From positions 10,166,370 through 10,230,369 of the forward strand of contig OW028579.1 of the NCBI GenBank assembly GCA_932294295.1: DNA of 64,000 bases, read 5' to 3'. The first letter of the stretch is position 1. Each line of letters opens with the position of its first letter. This document shows positions 1 to 13,449 of this stretch, one piece after another. The position numbers and the translations under genes are program-made. Origin of the DNA: Alitta virens (lineage: Eukaryota > Annelida > Polychaeta > Phyllodocida > Nereididae). The notes under the pieces are model-generated. The model saw nothing but the letters and a program-made list of their open reading frames with translations, was not told where the DNA came from and did no database searches.

Positions 1-665
1 AAAGGTGTGAACAACAAACCAAAAAAAGGTGTGAACAACAAACCAAAAAAAGGTGTGAACAAAAGGTGTGAACAACAAACCCAAAAAAGGTGTGAACAAC
101 AAACCCAAAAAAGGTGTGAACAACAAACCCAAAAAAGGTGTGAACAACAAACCAAAAAAAGGTGTGAACAACAAACCAAAAAAGGTGTGAACAACAAACC
201 AAAAAACGGTGTGAACAACAAACCCAAAAAAGGTGTGAACAACAAACCAAAAAAAGGTGTGAACAACAAACCCGAAAAAGGTGTGAACAACAAACCCAAA
301 AAAGGTGTGAACAACAAACCCAAAAAAGGTGTGAACAACAAACCAAAAAAAGGTGTGAACAACAAACCCAAAAAAGGTGTGAACAACAAACCAAAAAAAG
401 GTGTGAACAACACACCAAAAAAGGTGTGAACAACAAACCAAAAAAAGGTGTGAACAACAAACCAAAAAGGTTTGAACAACAAACCAAAAAAGGTGTGTAC
501 AACAAACCCAAAAAAGGTGTGAACAACAAACCCAAAAAAGGTGTGAACAACAAACCCAAAAAAGGTGTGAACAACAAACCAAAAAAAGGTGTGAACAACA
601 AACCCAAAAAAGGTGTGAACAACAAACCAAAAAAAGGTGTGAACAACACACCAAAAAAGGTGTGA
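1..665 (+). repeat. Q block at the window start (cut by the window edge)
   Basis: Two units, a short 13-bp unit (52-64), four ACCC units, an A-tract ending in C (AACGGTG) near 207, then an ordered mix ending in an ACACACC unit near 411. GGTTTG near 470, GTGTAC near 495 and a second ACACACC unit near 648 follow. The same order lies 11,675 bp downstream at 11,682-12,340. A CCCGA variant near 273 is private to this copy. Confidence 0.75.
52..64 (+). repeat. Example of the 13-bp short unit
   Basis: GGTGTGAACAAAA: the normal unit with an 11-bp internal loss. Such short units recur all along the array (for example near 1412, 2357, 3335, 9329, 18919, 27166, 38481, 48402, 62102) at the same places in each higher-order copy, so they were inherited with the blocks. 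Confidence 0.9.
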
Positions 666-1798
666 ACAACAAACCAAAAAAAGGTGTGAACAACAAACCA
701 AAAAGGTGTGAACAACAAACCAAAAAAGGTGTGAACAACAAACCAAAAAAGGTGTGAACAACAAACCAAAAAAAGGTGTGAACAACAAACCAAAAAAAGG
801 TGTGAACAACAAACCAAAAAAAGGTGTGAACAACAAACCAAAAAAGGTGTGAACAACAAACCAAAAAAAGGTGTGAACAACAAACCAAAAAAAGGTGCCA
901 ACAACAAACCAAAAAAAGGTGTGAACAACAAACCAAAAAAAGGTGTGAACAACAAACCAAAAAAAGGTGTGAACAACAAACCAAAAAAGGTGTGAACAAC
1001 AAACCAAAAAAAGGTGTGAACAACAAACCAAAAAAAGGTGTGAACAACAAACCAAAAAAGGTGTGAACAACAAACCAAACAAGGTGTGAACAACAAACCA
1101 AAAAAAGGTGTGAACAACAAACCAAAAAAAGGTGTGAACAACAAACCAAAAAAAGGTGTGAACAACAAACCAAAAAAAGGTGTGAACAACAAACCAAAAA
1201 AGGTGTGAACAACAAACCAAAAAAAGGTGTGAACAACAAACCAAAAAAGGTGTGAACAAAAGGTGTGAACAACAAACCAAAAAAAGGTGTGAACAACAAA
1301 CCAAAAAAAGGTGTGAACAACAAACCAAAAAAGGTGTGAACAACAAACCCAAAAAAGGTGTGAACAACAAACCAAAAAAAGGTGTGAACAACAAACCAAA
1401 AAAGGTGTGAACAAAAGGTGTGAACAACAAACCCAAAAAAGGTGTGAACAACAAACCCAAAAAAGGTGTGAACAACAAACCCAAAAAAGGTGTGAACAAC
1501 AAACCCAAAAAAGGTGTGAACAACAAACCAAAAAAAGGTGTGAACAACAAACCAAAAAAGGTGTGAACAACAAACCAAAAAAAGGTGTGAACAACAAACC
1601 AAAAAGGTGTGAACAACAAACCAAAAAAGGTGTGAACAACAAACCAAAAAAGGTGTGAACAACAAACCAAAAAAAGGTGTGAACAACAAACCAAAAAAAG
1701 GTGTGAACAACAAACCAAAAAAAGGTGTGAACAACAAACCAAAAAAGGTGTGAACAACAAACCAAAAAAAGGTGTGAACAACAAACCAAAAAAAGGTG

Positions 1799-4018
1799 TC
1801 AACAACAAACCAAAAAAAGGTGTGAACAACAAACCAAAAAAAGGTGTGAACAACAAACCAAAAAAAGGTGTGAACAACAAACCAAAAAAGGTGTGAACAA
1901 CAAACCAAAAAAAGGTGTGAACAACAAACCAAAAAAAGGTGTGAACAACAAACCAAAAAAGGTGTGAACAACAAACCAAACAAGGTGTGAACAACAAACC
2001 AAAAAAAGGTGTGAACAACAAACCAAACAAGGTGTGAACAACAAACCAAAAAAAGGTGTGAACAACAAACCAAAAAAAGGTGTGAACAACAAACCAAAAA
2101 AAGGTGTGAACAACAAACCAAAAAAAGGTGTGAACAACAAACCAAAAAAGGTGTGAACAACAAACCGAAAAAAGGTGTGAACAACAAACCAAAAAAGGTG
2201 TGAACAAAAGGTGTGAACAACAAACCAAAAAAAGGTGTGAACAACAAACCAAAAAAAGGTGTGAACAACAAACCAAAAAAGGTGTGAACAACAAACCCAA
2301 AAAAGGTGTGAACAACAAACCAAAAAAAGGTGTGAACAACAAACCAAAAAAGGTGTGAACAAAAGGTGTGAACAACAAACCCAAAAAAGGTGTGAACAAC
2401 AAACCCAAAAAAGGTGTGAACAACAAACCAAAAAAAGGTGTGAACAACAAACCAAAAAAGGTGTGAACAAAAGGTGTGAACAACAAACCCAAAAAAGGTG
2501 TGAACAACAAACCCAAAAAAGGTGTGAACAACAAACCCAAAAAAGGTGTGAACAACAAACCCAAAAAAGGTGTGAACAACAAACCCAAAAAAGGTGTGAA
2601 CAACAAACCAAAAAAGGTGTGCACAACAAACCCAAAAAAGGTGTGAACAACAAACCCAAAAAAGGTGTGAACAACAAACCCAAAAAAGGTGTGAACAACA
2701 AACCCAAAAAAGGTGTGAACAACAAACCAAAAAAGGTGTGAACAACAAACCAAAAAAAGGTGTGAACAACAAACCCAAAAAAGGTGTGAACAACAAACCA
2801 AAACAAGGTGTGAACAACAAACCCAAAAAAGGTGTGAACAACAAACCCAAAAAAGGTGTGAACAACAAACCCAAAAAAGGTGTGAACAACAAACCAAAAA
2901 AAGGTGTGAACAACAAACCCAAAAAAGGTGTGAACAACAAACCAAAAAATGGTGTGAACAACAAACCCAAAAAAGGTGTGAACAACAAACCCAAAAAAGG
3001 TGTGAACAACAAACCCAAAAAAGGTGTGAACAACAAAGCAAAAAAAGGTGTGAACAACAAACCAAAAAAGGTGTGAACAACAAACCAAACAAGGTGTGAA
3101 CAACAAACCAAAAAAAGGTGTGAACAACAAACCAAAAAAAGGTGTGAACAACAAACCAAAAAAAGGTGTGAACAACAAACCAAAAAAAGGTGTGAACAAC
3201 AAACCAAAAAAGGTGTGAACAACAAACCGAAAAAAGGTGTGAACAACAAACCAAAAAAGGTGTGAACAACAAACCCAAAAAAGGTGTGAACAACAAACCA
3301 AAAAAAGGTGTGAACAACAAACCAAAAAAGGTGTGAACAAAAGGTGTGAACAACAAACCAAAAAAAGGTGTGAACAACAAACCAAAAAAAGGTGTGAACA
3401 ACAAACCAAAAAAAGGTGTGAACAACAAACCAAAAAAGGTGTGAACAACAAACCAAAAAAAGGTGTGAACAACAAACCAAAAAAAGGTGTGAACAAAAGG
3501 TGTGAACAACAAACCCAAAAAAGGTGTGAACAACAAACCAAAAAAAGGTGTGAACAACAAACCAAAAAAAGGTGTGAACAACAAACCCAAAAAAGGTGTG
3601 AACAACAAACCCAAAAAAGGTGTGAACAACAAACCCAAAAAAGGTGTGAACAACAAACCAAAAAAAGGTGTGAACAACAAACCAAAAAAAGGTGTGAACA
3701 ACAAACCAAAAAAAGGTGTAAACAACAAACCAAAAAAAGGTGTGAACAACAAACCAAAAAAGGTGTGAACAACAAACCGAAAAAAGGTGTGAACAACAAA
3801 CCAAAAAAGGTGTGAACAAAAGGTGTGAACAACAACCAAAAAAAAGGTGTGAACAACAAACCAAAAAAAGGTGTGAACAACAAACCAAAAAAGGTGTGAA
3901 CAACAAACCCAAAAAAGGTGTGAACAACAAACCAAAAAAAGGTGTGAACAACAAACCAAAAAAAGGTGTGAACAACAAACCCAAAAAAGGTGTGAACAAC
4001 AAACCAAAAAAGGTGTGA
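1799..4018 (+). repeat. P block, copy 1 (full length, 2,220 bp)
   Basis: Reference copy of the P higher-order block. Ordered markers: GGTGTC at 1799; two ACCAAACAA units near 1978 and 2030; short 13-bp units near 2211, 2357 and 2468; GTGCAC near 2621; ACCAAAACAA near 2802; an A-tract ending in T (AATGGTG) near 2949; AAAGC at 3038; another ACCAAACAA unit near 3086; short units near 3335 and 3492; GTAAAC near 3718; ACCG near 3777; a short unit near 3814; and CAACAACC followed by eight A near 3834. A short unit ends the block. Other copies are recognised by this series. Confidence 0.85.
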
Positions 4019-4027
4019 ACAAAAGGT

Positions 4028-5489
4028 GTGAACAACAAACCAAAAAAAGGTGTGAACAACAAACCAAAAAAAGGTGTGAACAAAAGGTGTGAACAACAAA
4101 CCAAAAAAAGGTGTGAACAACAAACCAAAAAAAGGTGTGAACAACAAACCAAAAAAAGGTGTGAACAACAAACCAAAAAAGGTGTGAACAAAAGGTGTGA
4201 ACAACAAACCCAAAAAAGGTGTGAACAACAAACCAAAAAAAGGTGTGAACAACAAACCAAAAAAAGGTGTGAACAACAAACCCAAAAAAGGTGTGAACAA
4301 CAAACCAAAAAAGGTGTGAACAAAAGGTGTGAACAACAAACCAAAAAAAGGTGTGAACAACAAACCAAAAAAAGGTGTGAACAAAAGGTGTGAACAACAA
4401 ACCCAAAAAAGGTGTGAACAACAAACCCAAAAAAGGTGTGAACAACAAACCCAAAAAAGGTGTGAACAACAAACCAAAAAAAGGTGTGAACAACAAACCA
4501 AAAAAGGTGTGAACAACAAACCAAAAAACGGTGTGAACAACAAACCCAAAAAAGGTGTGAACAACAAACCAAAAAAAGGTGTGAACAACAAACCCAAAAA
4601 AGGTGTGAACAACAAACCCAAAAAAGGTGTGAACAACAAACCCAAAAAAGGTGTGAACAACAAACCAAAAAAAGGTGTGAACAACAAACCCAAAAAAGGT
4701 GTGAACAACAAACCAAAAAAAGGTGTGAACAACACACCAAAAAAGGTGTGAACAACAAACCAAAAAAAGGTGTGAACAACAAACCAAAAAGGTTTGAACA
4801 ACAAACCAAAAAAGGTGTGAACAACAAACCAAAAAAGGTGTGAACAACAAACCAAAAAAAGGTGTGAACAACAAACCAAAAAAAGGTGTGAACAACAAAC
4901 CAAAAAAAGGTGTGAACAACAAACCAAAAAAGGTGTGAACAACAAACCAAAAAAAGGTGTGAACAACAAACCAAAAAAAGGTGTGAACAACAAACCAAAA
5001 AAAGGTGTGAACAACAAACCAAAAAAAGGTGTGAACAACAAACCAAAAAAGGTGTGAACAAAAGGTGTGAACAACAAACCAAAAAAAGGTGTGAACAACA
5101 AACCAAAAAAAGGTGTGAACAAAAGGTGTGAACAACAAACCCAAAAAAGGTGTGAACAACAAACCCAAAAAAGGTGTGAACAACAAACCCAAAAAAGGTG
5201 TGAACAACAAACCAAAAAAAGGTGTGAACAACAAACCAAAAAAGGTGTGAACAACAAACCAAAAAACGGTGTGAACAACAAACCCAAAAAAGGTGTGAAC
5301 AACAAACCAAAAAAAGGTGTGAACAACAAACCCAAAAAAGGTGTGAACAACAAACCCAAAAAAGGTGTGAACAACAAACCCAAAAAAGGTGTGAACAACA
5401 AACCAAAAAAAGGTGTGAACAACAAACCCAAAAAAGGTGTGAACAACAAACCAAAAAAAGGTGTGAACAACACACCAAAAAAGGTGTGA
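4028..5489 (+). repeat. Q block doublet, spacing 738 bp
   Basis: Two Q blocks (4329-4751 and 5067-5489) with identical unit order, each with AACGGTG (near 4528 and 5266) and a closing ACACACC unit. A GGTTTG variant near 4794 and plain ACC-A7 and ACC-A6 units lie between them. The other doublets are mostly 668-670 bp apart, so this spacing is longer by about three units. Confidence 0.75.
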
Positions 5490-6709
5490 ACAACAAACCA
5501 AAAAAAGGTGTGAACAACAAACCCAAAAAAGGTGTGAACAACAAACCAAAAAAAGGTGTGAACAACAAACCAAAAAAAGGTGTGAACAACAAACCAAAAA
5601 AAGGTGTAAACAACAAACCAAAAAAAGGTGTGAACAACAAACCAAAAAAGGTGTGAACAACAAACCGAAAAAAGGTGTGAACAACAAACCAAAAAAGGTG
5701 TGAACAAAAGGTGTGAACAACAAACCAAAAAAAGGTGTGAACAACAAACCAAAAAAAGGTGTGAACAACAAACCAAAAAAGGTGTGAACAACAAACCCAA
5801 AAAAGGTGTGAACAACAAACCAAAAAAAGGTGTGAACAACAAACCAAAAAAGGTGTGAACAAAAGGTGTGAACAACAAACCCAAAAAAGGTGTGAACAAC
5901 AAACCCAAAAAAGGTGTGAACAACAAACCCAAAAAAGGTGTGAACAACAAACCAAAAAAAGGTGTGAACAACAAACCAAAAAGGTTTGAACAACAAACCA
6001 AAAAAGGTGTGAACAACAAACCAAAAAAGGTGTGAACAACAAACCAAAAAAAGGTGTGAACAACAAACCAAAAAAAGGTGTGAACAACAAACCAAAAAAA
6101 GGTGTGAACAACAAACCAAAAAAAGGTGTGAACAACAAACCAAAAAAGGTGTGAACAACAAACCAAAAAAAGGTGTGAACAACAAACCAAAAAAAGGTGT
6201 GAACAACAAACCAAAAAAAGGTGTGAACAACAAACCAAAAAAAGGTGTGAACAACAAACCAAAAAAAGGTGTGAACAACAAACCAAAAAAGGTGTGAACA
6301 ACAAACCAAAAAAAGGTGTGAACAACAAACCAAAAAAAGGTGTGAACAACAAACCCAAAAAAGGTGTGAACAACAAACCAAAAAAAGGTGTGAACAACAA
6401 ACCAAAAAAAGGTGTGAACAACAAACCAAAAAAGGTGTGAACAACAAACCAAAAAAAGGTGTGAACAACAAACCAAAAAAAGGTGTGAACAACAAACCAA
6501 AAAAGGTGTGAACAACAAACCGAAAAAAGGTGTGAACAACAAACCAAAAAAGGTGTGAACAAAAGGTGTGAACAACAAACCAAAAAAAGGTGTGAACAAC
6601 AAACCAAAAAAAGGTGTGAACAACAAACCAAAAAAGGTGTGAACAACAAACCCAAAAAAGGTGTGAACAACAAACCAAAAAAAGGTGTGAACAACAAACC
6701 AAAAAAGGT

Positions 6710-7753
6710 GTGAACAAAAGGTGTGAACAACAAACCCAAAAAAGGTGTGAACAACAAACCCAAAAAAGGTGTGAACAACAAACCCAAAAAAGGTGTGAAC
6801 AACAAACCCAAAAAAGGTGTGAACAACAAACCCAAAAAAGGTGTGAACAACAAACCAAAAAAGGTGTGAACAACAAACCCAAAAAAGGTGTGAACAACAA
6901 ACCCAAAAAAGGTGTGAACAACAAACCCAAAAAAGGTGTGAACAACAAACCCAAAAAAGGTGTGAACAACAAACCAAAAAAAGGTGTGAACAACAAACCA
7001 AAAAAGGTGTGAACAACAAACCAAAAAAAGGTGTGAACAACAAACCCAAAAAAGGTGTGAACAACAAACCAAAAAAAGGTGTGAACAACAAACCCAAAAA
7101 AGGTGTGAACAACAAACCCAAAAAAGGTGTGAACAACAAACCCAAAAAAGGTGTGAACAACAAACCAAAAAAAGGTGTGAACAACAAACCCAAAAAAGGT
7201 GTGAACAACAAACCAAAAAATGGTGTGAACAACAAACCCAAAAAAGGTGTGAACAACAAACCCAAAAAAGGTGTGAACAACAAACCCAAAAAAGGTGTGA
7301 ACAACAAAGCAAAAAAAGGTGTGAACAACAAACCAAAAAAGGTGTGAACAACAAACCAAACAAGGTGTGAACAACAAACCAAAAAAAGGTGTGAACAACA
7401 AACCAAAAAAAGGTGTAAACAACAAACCAAAAAAAGGTGTGAACAACAAACCAAAAAAAGGTGTGAACAACAAACCAAAAAAAGGTGTTAACAACAAACC
7501 CAAAAAAGGTGTGAACAACAAACCAAAAAAAGGTGTGAACAACAAACCAAAAAAAGGTGTGAACAACAAACCGAAAAAAGGTGTGAGCAACAAACCCAAA
7601 AAAGGTGTTAACAACAAACCCAAAAAAGGTGTGAACAACAAACCAAAAAAAGGTGTGAACAACAAACCCAAAAAAGGTGTGAACAACAAACCCAAAAAAG
7701 GTGTGAACAACAAACCAAAAAAAGGTGTGAACAACAAACCAAAAAAGGTGTGA
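6710..7753 (+). repeat. R block, copy 1 (1,044 bp)
   Basis: Ordered markers: short unit at 6710; runs of ACCC units; AATGGTG near 7220; AAAGC at 7309; ACCAAACAA near 7358; GTAAAC near 7416; GGTGTT at 7487 and again at 7607, exactly 120 bp (five units) apart, with ACCG near 7573 and GTGAGC near 7587 between them. Confidence 0.82.
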
Positions 7754-7985
7754 ACAACAAACCAAAAAAAGGTGTGAACAACAAACCAAAAAGGTTTGAA
7801 CAACAAACCAAAAAAGGTGTGAACAACAAACCAAAAAAGGTGTGAACAACAAACCAAAAAAAGGTGTGAACAACAAACCAAAAAAAGGTGTGAACAACAA
7901 ACCAAAAAAAGGTGTGAACAACAAACCAAAAAAGGTGTGAACAACAAACCAAAAAAAGGTGTGAACAACAAACCAAAAAAAGGTG

Positions 7986-10014
7986 TCAACAACAAACCAA
8001 AAAAAGGTGTGAACAACAAACCAAAAAAAGGTGTGAACAACAAACCAAAAAAAGGTGTGAACAACAAACCAAAAAAGGTGTGAACAACAAACCAAAAAAA
8101 GGTGTGAACAACAAACCAAAAAAAGGTGTGAACAACAAACCAAAAAAGGTGTGAACAACAAACCAAACAAGGTGTGAACAACAAACCAAAAAAAGGTGTG
8201 AACAACAAACCAAACAAGGTGTGAACAACAAACCAAAAAAAGGTGTGAACAACAAACCAAAAAAAGGTGTGAACAACAAACCAAAAAAAGGTGTGAACAA
8301 CAAACCAAAAAAAGGTGTGAACAACAAACCAAAAAAGGTGTGAACAACAAACCGAAAAAAGGTGTGAACAACAAACCAAAAAAGGTGTGAACAAAAGGTG
8401 TGAACAACAAACCAAAAAAAGGTGTGAACAACAAACCAAAAAAAGGTGTGAACAACAAACCAAAAAAGGTGTGAACAACAAACCCAAAAAAGGTGTGAAC
8501 AACAAACCAAAAAAAGGTGTGAACAACAAACCAAAAAAGGTGTGAACAAAAGGTGTGAACAACAAACCCAAAAAAGGTGTGAACAACAAACCCAAAAAAG
8601 GTGTGAACAACAAACCAAAAAAAGGTGTGAACAACAAACCAAAAAAGGTGTGAACAAAAGGTGTGAACAACAAACCCAAAAAAGGTGTGAACAACAAACC
8701 CAAAAAAGGTGTGAACAACAAACCCAAAAAAGGTGTGAACAACAAACCCAAAAAAGGTGTGAACAACAAACCCAAAAAAGGTGTGAACAACAAACCAAAA
8801 AAGGTGTGCACAACAAACCCAAAAAAGGTGTGAACAACAAACCCAAAAAAGGTGTGAACAACAAACCCAAAAAAGGTGTGAACAACAAACCAAAAAAAGG
8901 TGTGAACAACAAACCCAAAAAAGGTGTGAACAACAAACCAAAAAATGGTGTGAACAACAAACCCAAAAAAGGTGTGAACAACAAACCCAAAAAAGGTGTG
9001 AACAACAAACCCAAAAAAGGTGTGAACAACAAAGCAAAAAAAGGTGTGAACAACAAACCAAAAAAGGTGTGAACAACAAACCAAACAAGGTGTGAACAAC
9101 AAACCAAAAAAAGGTGTGAACAACAAACCAAAAAAAGGTGTGAACAACAAACCAAAAAAAGGTGTGAACAACAAACCAAAAAAAGGTGTGAACAACAAAC
9201 CAAAAAAGGTGTGAACAACAAACCGAAAAAAGGTGTGAACAACAAACCAAAAAAGGTGTGAACAACAAACCCAAAAAAGGTGTGAACAACAAACCAAAAA
9301 AAGGTGTGAACAACAAACCAAAAAAGGTGTGAACAAAAGGTGTGAACAACAAACCAAAAAAAGGTGTGAACAACAAACCAAAAAAAGGTGTGAACAACAA
9401 ACCAAAAAAAGGTGTGAACAACAAACCAAAAAAGGTGTGAACAACAAACCAAAAAAAGGTGTGAACAACAAACCAAAAAAAGGTGTGAACAAAAGGTGTG
9501 AACAACAAACCCAAAAAAGGTGTGAACAACAAACCAAAAAAAGGTGTGAACAACAAACCAAAAAAAGGTGTGAACAACAAACCCAAAAAAGGTGTGAACA
9601 ACAAACCCAAAAAAGGTGTGAACAACAAACCCAAAAAAGGTGTGAACAACAAACCAAAAAAAGGTGTGAACAACAAACCAAAAAAAGGTGTGAACAACAA
9701 ACCAAAAAAAGGTGTAAACAACAAACCAAAAAAAGGTGTGAACAACAAACCAAAAAAGGTGTGAACAACAAACCGAAAAAAGGTGTGAACAACAAACCAA
9801 AAAAGGTGTGAACAAAAGGTGTGAACAACAACCAAAAAAAAGGTGTGAACAACAAACCAAAAAAAGGTGTGAACAACAAACCAAAAAAGGTGTGAACAAC
9901 AAACCCAAAAAAGGTGTGAACAACAAACCAAAAAAAGGTGTGAACAACAAACCAAAAAAAGGTGTGAACAACAAACCCAAAAAAGGTGTGAACAACAAAC
10001 CAAAAAAGGTGTGA
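7986..10014 (+). repeat. P block, copy 2 (with 191-bp internal deletion)
   Basis: Same marker series as the copy at 1799. GGTGTC to GTGCAC spans 822 bp in both. Then GTGCAC to AATGGTG is only about 137 bp here against about 328 bp in copy 1, a loss of 191 bp (seven 24-bp units and one 23-bp unit) that removes the ACCAAAACAA marker. The copy at 23108 has the same loss. Confidence 0.83.
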
Positions 10015-10023
10015 ACAAAAGGT

Positions 10024-10530
10024 GTGAACAACAAACCAAAAAAAGGTGTGAACAACAAACCAAAAAAAGGTGTGAACAAAAGGTGTGAACAACAAACCCA
10101 AAAAAGGTGTGAACAACAAACCCAAAAAAGGTGTGAACAACAAACCCAAAAAAGGTGTGAACAACAAACCAAAAAAAGGTGTGAACAACAAACCAAAAAA
10201 GGTGTGAACAACAAACCAAAAAACAGTGTGAACAACAAACCCAAAAAAGGTGTGAACAACAAACCAAAAAAAGGTGTGAACAACAAACCCAAAAAAGGTG
10301 TGAACAACAAACCCAAAAAAGGTGTGAACAACAAACCCAAAAAAGGTGTGAACAACAAACCAAAAAAAGGTGTGAACAACAAACCCAAAAAAGGTGTGAA
10401 CAACAAACCAAAAAAAGGTGTGAACAACACACCAAAAAAGGTGTGAACAACAAACCAAAAAAAGGTGTGAACAACAAACCAAAAAGGTTTGAACAACAAA
10501 CCAAAAAAGGTGTGTACAACAAACCCAAAA
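10024..10530 (+). repeat. Q block, AACAGTG subtype, truncated on the right
   Basis: Q order with the A-tract ending in C and the first core base changed to A (AACAGTG at 10224), then ACACACC, GGTTTG and GTGTAC. After GTGTAC near 10,515 the sequence jumps into P/R-type order (AATGGTG near 10,604, AAAGC at 10,692). This is the junction of the 1,658-bp duplication. Confidence 0.75.
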
Positions 10531-10730
10531 AAGGTGTGAACAACAAACCAAAAAAAGGTGTGAACAACAAACCCAAAAAAGGTGTGAACAACAAACCAAA
10601 AAATGGTGTGAACAACAAACCCAAAAAAGGTGTGAACAACAAACCCAAAAAAGGTGTGAACAACAAACCCAAAAAAGGTGTGAACAACAAAGCAAAAAAA
10701 GGTGTGAACAACAAACCAAAAAAGGTGTGA

Positions 10731-11672
10731 ACAACAAACCAAACAAGGTGTGAACAACAAACCAAAAAAAGGTGTGAACAACAAACCAAAAAAAGGTGTG
10801 AACAACAAACCAAAAAAAGGTGTGAACAACAAACCAAAAAAAGGTGTGAACAACAAACCAAAAAAGGTGTGAACAACAAACCGAAAAAAGGTGTGAACAA
10901 CAAACCAAAAAAGGTGTGAACAACAAACCCAAAAAAGGTGTGAACAACAAACCAAAAAAAGGTGTGAACAACAAACCAAAAAAGGTGTGAACAAAAGGTG
11001 TGAACAACAAACCAAAAAAAGGTGTGAACAACAAACCAAAAAAAGGTGTGAACAACAAACCAAAAAAAGGTGTGAACAACAAACCAAAAAAGGTGTGAAC
11101 AACAAACCAAAAAAAGGTGTGAACAACAAACCAAAAAAAGGTGTGAACAAAAGGTGTGAACAACAAACCCAAAAAAGGTGTGAACAACAAACCAAAAAAA
11201 GGTGTGAACAACAAACCAAAAAAAGGTGTGAACAACAAACCCAAAAAAGGTGTGAACAACAAACCCAAAAAAGGTGTGAACAACAAACCCAAAAAAGGTG
11301 TGAACAACAAACCAAAAAAAGGTGTGAACAACAAACCAAAAAAAGGTGTGAACAACAAACCAAAAAAAGGTGTAAACAACAAACCAAAAAAAGGTGTGAA
11401 CAACAAACCAAAAAAGGTGTGAACAACAAACCGAAAAAAGGTGTGAACAACAAACCAAAAAAGGTGTGAACAAAAGGTGTGAACAACAACCAAAAAAAAG
11501 GTGTGAACAACAAACCAAAAAAAGGTGTGAACAACAAACCAAAAAAGGTGTGAACAACAAACCCAAAAAAGGTGTGAACAACAAACCAAAAAAAGGTGTG
11601 AACAACAAACCAAAAAAAGGTGTGAACAACAAACCCAAAAAAGGTGTGAACAACAAACCAAAAAAGGTGTGA
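10731..11672 (+). repeat. P block, partial copy inside a 1,658-bp tandem duplication
   Basis: Contains the right-hand part of P (short unit at 10987, GTAAAC near 11370, ACCG near 11432, the CAACAACC unit near 11488). Every marker lies exactly 1,658 bp downstream of its counterpart in the copy at 7986 (9329 to 10987, 9498 to 11156, 9808 to 11466, 10024 to 11682). The left part of P is absent. It is joined to a truncated Q block at about 10,530-10,560. Confidence 0.8.
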
Positions 11673-11681
11673 ACAAAAGGT

Positions 11682-12340
11682 GTGAACAACAAACCAAAAA
11701 AAGGTGTGAACAACAAACCAAAAAAAGGTGTGAACAAAAGGTGTGAACAACAAACCCAAAAAAGGTGTGAACAACAAACCCAAAAAAGGTGTGAACAACA
11801 AACCCAAAAAAGGTGTGAACAACAAACCAAAAAAAGGTGTGAACAACAAACCAAAAAAGGTGTGAACAACAAACCAAAAAACAGTGTGAACAACAAACCC
11901 AAAAAAGGTGTGAACAACAAACCAAAAAAAGGTGTGAACAACAAACCCAAAAAAGGTGTGAACAACAAACCCAAAAAAGGTGTGAACAACAAACCCAAAA
12001 AAGGTGTGAACAACAAACCAAAAAAAGGTGTGAACAACAAACCCAAAAAAGGTGTGAACAACAAACCAAAAAAAGGTGTGAACAACACACCAAAAAAGGT
12101 GTGAACAACAAACCAAAAAAAGGTGTGAACAACAAACCAAAAAGGTTTGAACAACAAACCAAAAAAGGTGTGTACAACAAACCCAAAAAAGGTGTGAACA
12201 ACAAACCCAAAAAAGGTGTGAACAACAAACCCAAAAAAGGTGTGAACAACAAACCAAAAAAAGGTGTGAACAACAAACCCAAAAAAGGTGTGAACAACAA
12301 ACCAAAAAAAGGTGTGAACAACACACCAAAAAAGGTGTGA
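11682..12340 (+). repeat. Q block, AACAGTG subtype, complete with GTGTAC tail
   Basis: Same as the copy at 10024, 1,658 bp downstream, but continuing past GTGTAC into three further ACCC units and a second ACACACC unit near 12,325, as at 426-665. AACAGTG lies near 11,882. Confidence 0.77.
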
Positions 12341-13449
12341 ACAACAAACCAAAAAAAGGTGTGAACAACAAACCAAAAAGGTGTGAACAACAAACCAAAA
12401 AAGGTGTGAACAACAAACCAAAAAAGGTGTGAACAACAAACCAAAAAAAGGTGTGAACAACAAACCAAAAAAAGGTGTGAACAACAAACCAAAAAAAGGT
12501 GTGAACAACAAACCAAAAAAGGTGTGAACAACAAACCAAAAAAAGGTGTGAACAACAAACCAAAAAAAGGTGCCAACAACAAACCAAAAAAAGGTGTGAA
12601 CAACAAACCAAAAAAAGGTGTGAACAACAAACCAAAAAAAGGTGTGAACAACAAACCAAAAAAGGTGTGAACAACAAACCAAAAAAAGGTGTGAACAACA
12701 AACCAAAAAAAGGTGTGAACAACAAACCAAAAAAGGTGTGAACAACAAACCAAACAAGGTGTGAACAACAAACCAAAAAAAGGTGTGAACAACAAACCAA
12801 AAAAAGGTGTGAACAACAAACCAAAAAAAGGTGTGAACAACAAACCAAAAAAAGGTGTGAACAACAAACCAAAAAAGGTGTGAACAACAAACCGAAAAAA
12901 GGTGTGAACAACAAACCAAAAAAGGTGTGAACAAAAGGTGTGAACAACAAACCAAAAAAAGGTGTGAACAACAAACCAAAAAAAGGTGTGAACAACAAAC
13001 CAAAAAAGGTGTGAACAACAAACCCAAAAAAGGTGTGAACAACAAACCAAAAAAAGGTGTGAACAACAAACCAAAAAAGGTGTGAACAAAAGGTGTGAAC
13101 AACAAACCCAAAAAAGGTGTGAACAACAAACCCAAAAAAGGTGTGAACAACAAACCCAAAAAAGGTGTGAACAACAAACCAAAAAAAGGTGTGAACAACA
13201 AACCAAAAAAGGTGTGAACAACAAACCAAAAAAAGGTGTGAACAACAAACCAAAAAGGTGTGAACAACAAACCAAAAAAGGTGTGAACAACAAACCAAAA
13301 AAGGTGTGAACAACAAACCAAAAAAAGGTGTGAACAACAAACCAAAAAAAGGTGTGAACAACAAACCAAAAAAAGGTGTGAACAACAAACCAAAAAAGGT
13401 GTGAACAACAAACCAAAAAAAGGTGTGAACAACAAACCAAAAAAAGGTG

